From Alphaproteobacteria bacterium (GTDB lineage: Bacteria > Pseudomonadota > Alphaproteobacteria > Puniceispirillales > UBA1172): 7,607 nucleotides of DNA. The position numbers and the translations under genes were made by a program. Positions 1 to 4,598 of the stretch are shown here, piece by piece. Below the pieces are notes generated by a model. It saw only the letters and a list, made by a program, of their open reading frames with translations. It was not told where the DNA came from and searched no databases. The stretch's first letter is position 1. Each line of letters starts with the position of its first letter. The stretch is taken from assembly GCA_023259875.1 (NCBI GenBank), contig JALRFL010000058.1, positions 1 to 7,607 on the forward strand. Direction: 5' to 3'.

Positions 1-93
1 ATTTGCACCGTTTTCGGCGAAAGCTTTGGCGGCGGCTCTGCCAATCCCGCGGCTTGCTCCTGTGATGAGAACGGTTTTTCCCGATAATTCCAT
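1..93 (-). CDS. Short-chain dehydrogenase/reductase (SDR), N-terminal 31 residues only
   Basis: This is the 5' end of a gene that continues beyond the left edge. The visible N-terminus reads MELSGKTVLITGASRGIG followed by an alanine-rich helix. It contains the TGxxxGxG dinucleotide-binding motif (residues 11-18) at the first beta-alpha turn of the Rossmann fold, placed as in classical SDR enzymes that bind NAD(P)H. The ATG is at 93-91. A strong GAGGAG ribosome binding site lies 8 bases upstream (complement of 102-107), which fixes the start. The catalytic Ser-Tyr-Lys residues and the substrate region are outside the window, so the substrate cannot be named. The gene is divergent from the chimeric ORF at 260. 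The family call is firm and the specific function is unknown. Confidence 0.85.
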   Translation of the reverse strand, partial: MELSGKTVLITGASRGIGRAAAKAFAENGAN

Positions 94-196
94 CCTTGCT
101 ACTCCTCAATGCACTTGGGACATCTAAAGCCCTGTACTTGGTTTAAGTGACACCCTAAGCCTTGTCGATCATCTTAAAAAGGTGCCGATTTCAACC

Positions 197-224
197 GTGA
201 CTTACCAGATTTACAAACTATATT
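197..224 (+). promoter_or_regulatory. Candidate promoter for the chimeric ORF
   Basis: GTGACT at 197-202 and TATATT at 219-224 are separated by 16 bases and resemble sigma-70 -35 and -10 boxes. The site is about 35 bases before the ATG at 260, within the 166-bp divergent gap. A ribosome binding site AAAGGA at 244-249 follows. This is a match by eye only. I could not pick a convincing promoter for the leftward SDR gene in the same gap. Confidence 0.3.
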
Positions 225-259
225 CACTCGAAATTTAGGTTACAAAGGATCTCTGGGTA

Positions 260-1330
260 ATGATCAGAAAAAAGTTTTCTTCCGCATTCATATTAATGGG
301 CACCGTACTCTGTGCTAGCTCAGCCAGTGCCAATATGAGTCCAGAGGAAGCTTGGGAGTATATTGTCTCACGTGCTCAGGCCTCGGATTATGTGGTCTCT
401 GCAATCAAGTCCAGAGATGGGGATCAGCTGACAGTAACCGATATTGTGTTCCGCATTGATGATTTTGATGCGGGGTTTTCTTTGAAATTTGAAACCGGAG
501 ACTGGCAGTTTTCACAGCAAGCGGACGGGTCTGTGCGCATGGATATGGCGGAAGACGCCCGCTGGGCTTTGCGATTTAAAGATATGGATGATGAACGTGT
601 TGAGATTGATTTGGCTCAATTTTCCAAAGACAGCCTTATGGTTTTCAAACGTGATGGTGATGAAATCCGTTCGGAATATGAATTCGGTTCCTTGAGGTTA
701 GATTTTTTGAGGCTGGCAGATGAAATTGAAGTGATTGGAAAGGACCAGTTACAATTTTCGGTGACCTTAAATGATATTTCCCATGCCATAACTATTGCCA
801 TTAATGCCCCTGATGAAACGGTTTTCATCATTGGGCAAGCGGAAGAGGCCAATGATGGCTGGCTATCAAACAGCGTTTATGCCCATATCCTTGCCGATGA
901 GGTGTCGGCATCTGCACCGCCGCCTGTTGATCTGACAGCTGAGGCCAAGCACGGTGATATGATCCGGCAATTAAACGCTAAAGGCCTGATCACCGCCGCG
1001 CATGATATTGGCGATGGTGGTGCCTTAACCGCATTAGCCGAAATGGTGCTGGCAGGGTCTTATGGGGCAGAATTAATCATCCCACAGGATCAGCGCAGTC
1101 ATGGCTGGGCTTTCGGTGAAGATCAAGGGCGTTATCTGATTGTCACCCATGATCCTGACGCGGTAGTTGCCGCAGCAAAAGCCGAAAATATCCCTTTGCA
1201 AAAAATGGCTACAACCATTTCGTCAAAGGAATTGAAACTTGGGCCTGATGACATTATTTCAGTCAAAGACCTGCGTTCTATCCATGAAAGCTGGTTACCT
1301 GATATGATGAGTCAGAAAAAGGGGGCATAA
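260..1330 (+). CDS. Chimeric ORF: secreted DUF2125-like N-terminus fused in frame to the PurL C-terminus
   Basis: The 356-residue frame joins two unrelated parts. Residues 1-24 form a Sec signal peptide: positive start MIRKK, hydrophobic core, predicted cleavage after SASA. Residues 25 to about 165 look like a beta-rich exported protein and recall the N-terminal part of DUF2125 proteins, which I remember as about 500 residues long; this is a recollection. From about residue 168 the sequence is clearly the last quarter of PurL: APPPVDL (219-225), HDIGDGG (248-254), FGEDQGRY (285-292) and a terminal WLPDMM (345-350). The join lies near residues 160-172 (nt 737-775), with no stop or frameshift. 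The ATG follows AAAGGA with a 10-base gap. bolA starts 2 bases after the stop. The PurL part lacks most of the enzyme, and a signal peptide would send it to the periplasm, so PurL activity is not expected. It is either a genomic deletion fusion or an assembly chimera. Confidence 0.8.
   Translation: MIRKKFSSAFILMGTVLCASSASANMSPEEAWEYIVSRAQASDYVVSAIKSRDGDQLTVTDIVFRIDDFDAGFSLKFETGDWQFSQQADGSVRMDMAEDARWALRFKDMDDERVEIDLAQFSKDSLMVFKRDGDEIRSEYEFGSLRLDFLRLADEIEVIGKDQLQFSVTLNDISHAITIAINAPDETVFIIGQAEEANDGWLSNSVYAHILADEVSASAPPPVDLTAEAKHGDMIRQLNAKGLITAAHDIGDGGALTALAEMVLAGSYGAELIIPQDQRSHGWAFGEDQGRYLIVTHDPDAVVAAAKAENIPLQKMATTISSKELKLGPDDIISVKDLRSIHESWLPDMMSQKKGA
761..1330 (+). pseudogene. purL: 3' remnant of purL (FGAM synthase II, C-terminal domain only)
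   Basis: Codons 168-356 of the chimeric ORF match the C-terminal AIRS_C-type domain of the small form of PurL. That enzyme works with PurS and PurQ in ATP-dependent conversion of FGAR to FGAM, the fourth step of purine synthesis. Full-length small PurL is about 730 residues. Only about 189 remain, and the N-terminal ATP- and substrate-binding regions are missing. The retained motifs (HDIGDGG, FGEDQGRY) are intact and the frame is open, so decay is not visible within the remnant. Its position directly before bolA and grxD is the normal alphaproteobacterial place for purL. This suggests the right side of the junction is native and that what lies left of about 765 was brought in. A complete purL must exist elsewhere if the cell makes purines. 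Confidence 0.75.
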
Positions 1331-1331
1331 C

Positions 1332-1568
1332 ATGGCCATGCTTGCCGAAGAAATCCGAGCGTTAATCCTTGAGGCTTTGCCTAACAGTGAGGTGACGATT
1401 GAAGACTTGCGTGGGGATGGTGACCATTATTCCTGCCACATCCGGTCGAAAGCCTTTGCTGGAAAAACCCGGGTTCAACAACACAAAATTGTTTATGAGG
1501 CCTTAGGCGGTCGGATGGGAAACCAACTTCATGCCTTGGCGATACAGACCACCCCAATCGAGGAGTAG
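1332..1568 (+). CDS. bolA: BolA family protein
   Basis: This 78-residue cytosolic protein has the small BolA fold, a class II KH-like domain. Visible hallmarks are the SCHIRSKAFAGKTRVQQHKIVY segment in the middle (about residues 34-55) and a LHALAI strand near the end. His51 and His67 are the histidines normally conserved in the family, and histidines of this kind serve as Fe-S ligands in BolA-glutaredoxin complexes. BolA proteins pair with CGFS monothiol glutaredoxins to handle [2Fe-2S] clusters, and here the partner gene grxD starts 3 bases after the stop. The ATG at 1332 follows an AGGGGG ribosome binding site with a 6-base gap. A second ATG at 1338 is possible but spaced less well. Co-transcription with the upstream chimeric ORF is likely because the gap is one base. 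The family call is firm, and the physiological role is inferred from the pairing. Confidence 0.93.
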   Translation: MAMLAEEIRALILEALPNSEVTIEDLRGDGDHYSCHIRSKAFAGKTRVQQHKIVYEALGGRMGNQLHALAIQTTPIEE

Positions 1569-1571
1569 ATC

Positions 1572-1922
1572 ATGCTGGACGATCAAACCAAGAGCCGAAT
1601 TGAAAGTGAAATCAATAGCCAAGATGTGGTGCTGTTTATGAAAGGCACCCCTGTTTTTCCCCAATGCGGATTTTCAGCCGCAGTAGTAGGCGTCCTAACC
1701 CATCTGAATGTTCCTTTCCGCGGCGTGAATGTGCTGGAAGACGACGCAGTTCGCGAGGGCATTAAGGTCTTTACCGACTGGCCCACTATCCCACAACTTT
1801 ATGTCAAAGGTGAGTTTGTGGGCGGCTGTGATATTATTCGGGAAATGTACGAAACTGGCGAATTGACTGAGATGTTTAACACCCGCGGTATTGATGCCGC
1901 GCCACAAGCGCTCAACAGTTAA
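1572..1922 (+). CDS. grxD: Monothiol glutaredoxin (Grx4/GrxD type)
   Basis: This 116-residue cytosolic protein carries the signature FMKGTP at 22-27, the active site CGFS at 32-35 after FPQ, TIP at 72-74 with the cis-proline, and GGCD at 84-87 for glutathione binding. Cys32 and glutathione together hold a bridging [2Fe-2S] cluster in dimers of this family. The protein stores or passes Fe-S clusters rather than reducing disulfides efficiently. Its length matches the single-domain bacterial members. The ATG at 1572 follows GAGGAG at 1560-1565, which overlaps the end of bolA and leaves a 6-base gap. It is coupled to bolA, its usual protein partner, and is the last gene before a likely terminator. 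Confidence 0.96.
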   Translation: MLDDQTKSRIESEINSQDVVLFMKGTPVFPQCGFSAAVVGVLTHLNVPFRGVNVLEDDAVREGIKVFTDWPTIPQLYVKGEFVGGCDIIREMYETGELTEMFNTRGIDAAPQALNS

Positions 1923-1927
1923 GCGAT

Positions 1928-1950
1928 AACGCGACAAACGCCGTTTTTTT
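1928..1950 (+). terminator. Probable intrinsic terminator after grxD
   Basis: AACGCG (1928-1933) can pair with CGC-GTT (1939-1945) across an ACAAA loop, with one bulged C at 1942. A run of seven T (1944-1950) overlaps the last pairs and continues into a T-rich stretch. It begins 5 bases after the grxD stop. The stem is short, so efficiency is uncertain. Confidence 0.45.
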
Positions 1951-1971
1951 CTTTCTTGAATTTAGCCATAA

Positions 1972-1983
1972 GATGCTAGCATC
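1972..1983. repeat. Perfect 12-bp palindrome upstream of the EamA gene
   Basis: GATGCTAGCATC is its own reverse complement. It lies about 100 bases before the EamA start and about 20 bases after the grxD terminator. It overlaps weak -10-like boxes (TAAGAT at 1969-1974, TAGCAT at 1977-1982). It could be an operator for the transporter gene, but a single palindrome of this length can occur by chance. Confidence 0.35.
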
Positions 1984-2084
1984 GGTTTCGTGTCCCAAGC
2001 GGATTGCTTTTGGCCTATGAAGGTTGGGAAGCTAAGAAAGTTTGGACAAGATCGCCGATGTAACTCAGCAAGGAAGGCCCCATT

Positions 2085-2999
2085 ATGTCTGTCTTTATCT
2101 GGGGGCTGTTATTATTACTGTGTTTTGTGTGGAGTCTTTCTTTTTTACTAGCAGAAATCCTGCTGGAAAGCGTGCGCCCCTTTACCATTGTCTTTAATCG
2201 GGTATTTTTCGCCAGCATTGTTATGGTGATCCTGATTAAACTGTTAGGCAAACGCTTTCCCGATAAACGCAAAAACTTGTTTTTATTGTTTTTATTAGGG
2301 TTGACCAATAACGCCATCCCCTTTTCGGCGATTGTCTATGGCCAGCAGTTTATCACTGGCGGCCTTGCCTCAATTATCAACACCAACACGGCGTTTTTTA
2401 CGCTTATCCTTTCCAGTCTCATGTTCGTTGATGAACGCCTGACCATGGTTCGGCTGTTGGGGATTGTCTTGGGCATTACTGGCGTCGTCATTGCTATCGG
2501 CCCGTCAGAATTGCTGTCTTTGTCTATGGATAATTTGGGCCAGCAATGCATCATCCTTGCCACCATTTGCTATGCCATCTCAACGACTATGGCGAGGAAG
2601 TTTATCAAAGGGGTTGATCCGTTGGTATCGGTGACGGTGATGCTGTTATCCAGTGCGTTTTGGATGGGGTTGATTGTCCTCTATATGGAAGGCCTACCCC
2701 TCTTTACCCCAAGCGCGGTCAATATCGTTTCCATTGGCTTGTTGGCGGTGCTATCCACCAGCCTTGCTTATATTCTGTATTTTATGTTGCTTGAGCGAGC
2801 CGGAGCAGGAACAACAACACTTGTTACCGTGCTGATTCCCCCTTTTGCTATGATTATGGATGCGATCATCCTAAAAGAGACCATAACCAGCCCACAAATG
2901 GCTGGCTTTGTCTTTGTCGCTGTGGGGGTAGTGATGGTTGCCCGTGGCCTACCCAAAGCAGACCACGAGCCAACGATTAACGAGAATAATATTCGATAA
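2085..2999 (+). CDS. DMT superfamily transporter, EamA family
   Basis: This 304-residue inner-membrane protein has ten hydrophobic segments, at roughly residues 4-24, 34-54, 66-88, 93-113, 121-139, 153-171, 180-200, 212-234, 241-262 and 270-287. They form two EamA repeats of five helices. Typical features are FNRVFFA in helix 2, a glycine-rich LLGIVLGITGVVIAIG in helix 5, and the closing helix VFVAVGVVMVARG. Members export or import amino acids, nucleotide-sugar-like compounds or other small metabolites, and the sequence does not tell which. The ATG at 2085 follows AGGAAGG at 2071-2077 with a 7-base gap. The gene stands alone between the grxD terminator and the convergent rpsD. Its last 23 bases, encoding the hydrophilic tail, overlap the 3' end of rpsD on the opposite strand. 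The family is sure and the substrate unknown. Confidence 0.92.
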   Translation: MSVFIWGLLLLLCFVWSLSFLLAEILLESVRPFTIVFNRVFFASIVMVILIKLLGKRFPDKRKNLFLLFLLGLTNNAIPFSAIVYGQQFITGGLASIINTNTAFFTLILSSLMFVDERLTMVRLLGIVLGITGVVIAIGPSELLSLSMDNLGQQCIILATICYAISTTMARKFIKGVDPLVSVTVMLLSSAFWMGLIVLYMEGLPLFTPSAVNIVSIGLLAVLSTSLAYILYFMLLERAGAGTTTLVTVLIPPFAMIMDAIILKETITSPQMAGFVFVAVGVVMVARGLPKADHEPTINENNIR

Positions 3000-3606
3000 C
3001 CAGATTTGGTTCCATTTGCACCGGATAAGGCACATCTTCGATGCTAGGGATACGGGTAAAGGTTCCCTTATATCCTGTCTGATCCACATCGGTATATTCA
3101 GGAATATCCCGTTCAGCAGAAACAATAGCATCAAGCACCGATGGAATATTGCGTGCGCGTTCACGCACCTCAATCACATCACCGGGCTTTAACATTCGGG
3201 ATGGAATGTTACAAATTTGGCCGTTCACCAGAACGTGTTTGTGGCTGACCAACTGGCGTGAAGCAAAAACTGTTGGGGCAAACTTCATGCGATAGACCAT
3301 CGCATCAAGGCGGCTTTCCAAAATACCAATCAGGTTTTGGCCGGTATCCCCACGGCGACGAACAGCCTCAACATAATATTTTTTGAACTGCTTTTCACCG
3401 ATATTGCCATAATAGCCTTTCAACTTCTGCTTTGCCATAAGCTGAATACCATAATCGGTAGGCTTACTGCGGCGCTGGCCATGCTGACCAGGGCCATATT
3501 CGCGGCTATTTACTGGTGATTTGGGGCGACCCCAAAGATTGACGCCTAGGCGGCGGTCGATTTTATATTTCGCGTGATGGCGTTTATGTTCTGACTGAGA
3601 GGCCAT
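2977..3606 (-). CDS. rpsD: 30S ribosomal protein S4 (uS4)
   Basis: This 209-residue primary 16S rRNA-binding protein nucleates assembly of the 30S body. Visible features are KYKIDRRLGVNLWGRPKSPVN near the N-terminus, REYGPGQHGQRR at 35-46, LKGYYG at 62-67, an S4 RNA-binding domain from about residue 99 (LESRLDAMVYR...VNGQICNIPSRMLKPGDVIEV), and the standard end DVPYPVQMEPNLVIEYYSR. It has no zinc-binding cysteine cluster, so it is the C-minus form. The start is the ATG at 3606-3604 because an AAGGAG site (complement of 3613-3618) sits 6 bases upstream and the length fits the family. An in-frame start at 3663 would add 19 unrelated residues and run through the leader hairpins. The gene has its own promoter and a structured leader, unlike the E. 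coli alpha-operon arrangement. Its stop overlaps the end of the convergent transporter gene. Confidence 0.98.
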   Translation of the reverse strand: MASQSEHKRHHAKYKIDRRLGVNLWGRPKSPVNSREYGPGQHGQRRSKPTDYGIQLMAKQKLKGYYGNIGEKQFKKYYVEAVRRRGDTGQNLIGILESRLDAMVYRMKFAPTVFASRQLVSHKHVLVNGQICNIPSRMLKPGDVIEVRERARNIPSVLDAIVSAERDIPEYTDVDQTGYKGTFTRIPSIEDVPYPVQMEPNLVIEYYSR

Positions 3607-3622
3607 AACAAACTCCTTATAT

Positions 3623-3716
3623 GCACGCCCTTTGGGCTGTGCTTGTTGCCCCGGTAGGGTCAAAACGGTTATTTAACCGAACTAACCGGGACAACTCACC
3701 TCAATGCAAATTGTCC
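3623..3716 (-). promoter_or_regulatory. Structured 5' leader of rpsD, candidate S4 autoregulatory element
   Basis: Read on the minus strand, the untranslated leader can form several stems. First is GGACAA (3716-3711) with TTGTCC (3694-3689), loop 16. Next is CCCGGT (3690-3685) with ACCGGG (3655-3650), enclosing a small hairpin CGGTT-AAAT-AACCG (3679-3666). Last is GCAC-a-GCCC paired with GGGCGTGC around an AAA loop (3642-3623), ending 4 bases before the AAGGAG ribosome binding site. The first two stems share two bases and could compete or stack. S4 represses its own synthesis through mRNA leaders in other bacteria. That this leader does so is inference, and I do not recognise it as a named RNA family. 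Confidence 0.5.
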
Positions 3717-3738
3717 GCGTTCCCAGGAATGAAGCTGT

Positions 3739-3767
3739 TTATTAGAAAAAAAGCAGATCTTTGTCAA
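3739..3767 (-). promoter_or_regulatory. Promoter of rpsD
   Basis: A perfect TTGACA -35 box lies at 3767-3762 on the minus strand. The -10 is TAATAA (3744-3739, spacer 17) or the better-matching TCTAAT (3746-3741, spacer 15), with a T7 run in the spacer. Transcription would begin near 3732 and give a leader of about 126 nt. The box lies 45 bases after the trmJ stop, so rpsD is likely transcribed separately from the cysS-cimA-trmJ group as well as by read-through. Confidence 0.65.
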
Positions 3768-3806
3768 GCCTCAACCGCCATTTCTGGTGGATCAACGCCA
3801 AGGCTT
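3766..3806 (-). repeat. Branched inverted repeat between trmJ and rpsD
   Basis: AAGCCT and AGGCTT at the two ends are exact reverse complements. They enclose a second imperfect stem, CCACCA-GAAA-TGGCGG on the minus strand (one A-C mismatch), just after the trmJ stop. Its downstream arm overlaps the first bases of the rpsD -35 box. It may end the trmJ transcript or protect its 3' end. No T run follows directly; the nearest is 14 bases further, inside the rpsD promoter spacer, so it is not a canonical terminator. Confidence 0.4.
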
Positions 3807-3812
3807 AACGCG

Positions 3813-4595
3813 TTAGGTTTTGCCGGATCGGGCAATCGCCTTTACGATACCATGCAAAGTGCGGATATCTTGTGTTGAAAGCGGGGCTTTGTTGAACATC
3901 GCTTTAATGTTTCGCATGATCACAGGCCGCATATCAGGGCTTGCGAAAAAGCCGCCCTTAGCAATGCTATCCTCAAGCATAGCATAGAAATATTCACGAT
4001 CTTCTAGGCTGGCCTTATCGTCTTCCTCTGATGCGGTCTCGCCCTGTTCTTGGCTTACTGCCAATCCAGCCATGCGGCATTCCCACCCCATGAGCAACAC
4101 CGCTTGCGCCAAATTCAATGAGGAAAACGCCGGATTCAAAGGAACGGTAACAAGGATATTTGCCAAGGCCGCTTCGTCATTATCAAGCCCTGCCCGTTCT
4201 GCCCCAAACAGCATCCCTGCCCTGCCACCAGCCTGATGATGGCTGATGATGGCATTTGCCGCTTGCCTAGGCGTCATCACTGTCTGTGCCATGCCGCGTT
4301 TACGGGCGGTGGTGGCAATCAATAGGGTGATATCCCCTGCCGCCTCTGGGGTTGTTTCAAAAACCTTTGCCGCCGTCAGAATATCTGCACCACCAGAGGC
4401 CATAGCCTCAGCCGCTGGATTAGGCCAACCATCACGCGGTTTGACTAACCTAAGATCATGTAACCCACAGTTTTTCATCGCCCGGGCGGCGGCACCGATA
4501 TTTTCACCCATTTGGGGATGAGACAGGATCACCGCCGGCATCATTGCCGCTGGCAACACATCATTGTCTAGGGCTGAACGGTTTGTTCCGGCCAA
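3813..4595 (-). CDS. trmJ: tRNA (cytidine/uridine-32-2'-O)-methyltransferase TrmJ (SpoU/SPOUT family)
   Basis: This 260-residue cytosolic enzyme of the SpoU class uses S-adenosylmethionine to 2'-O-methylate position 32 in the tRNA anticodon loop. Motif 1 is at 22-44 (HPQMGENIGAAARAMKNCG, with the conserved Asn32 and Arg38). Motif 2 is at 128-141 (MLFGAERAGLDNDE). Motif 3, the trefoil-knot segment, is at 152-172 (PLNPAFSSLNLAQAVLLMGWE). A charged linker (183-200) leads to a C-terminal helical region that is typical of TrmJ and absent from shorter TrmL proteins. The likely start is TTG at 4595, three bases after the cimA stop, with GGAG (complement of 4605-4608) 9 bases upstream. The N-terminal MAGTN-like segment agrees with my memory of alphaproteobacterial homologues. 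Internal ATGs at 4544 and 4541 are the alternative. It is very likely translationally coupled to cimA. TrmJ is the best call, though other SpoU enzymes share these motifs. Confidence 0.88.
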   Translation of the reverse strand: MAGTNRSALDNDVLPAAMMPAVILSHPQMGENIGAAARAMKNCGLHDLRLVKPRDGWPNPAAEAMASGGADILTAAKVFETTPEAAGDITLLIATTARKRGMAQTVMTPRQAANAIISHHQAGGRAGMLFGAERAGLDNDEAALANILVTVPLNPAFSSLNLAQAVLLMGWECRMAGLAVSQEQGETASEEDDKASLEDREYFYAMLEDSIAKGGFFASPDMRPVIMRNIKAMFNKAPLSTQDIRTLHGIVKAIARSGKT

Positions 4596-4598
4596 GGG

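Noticed and set aside
260..331. Possible lipoprotein signal around Cys18 of the chimeric ORF
   Set aside because: The residue before the cysteine is leucine, not Gly/Ala/Ser, so there is no lipobox; SASA-N at 21-25 fits an ordinary Sec cleavage site.
3607..3663. Upstream in-frame ATG that would extend S4 by 19 residues
   Set aside because: The extension runs through the leader hairpin and the ribosome binding site, has no similarity to S4, and the ATG at 3606 has an ideal AAGGAG site.
3621..3878. 85-codon plus-strand open frame covering the rpsD leader and promoter
   Set aside because: No ribosome binding site and no protein-like pattern; the region is better explained by the minus-strand promoter, leader and trmJ end.
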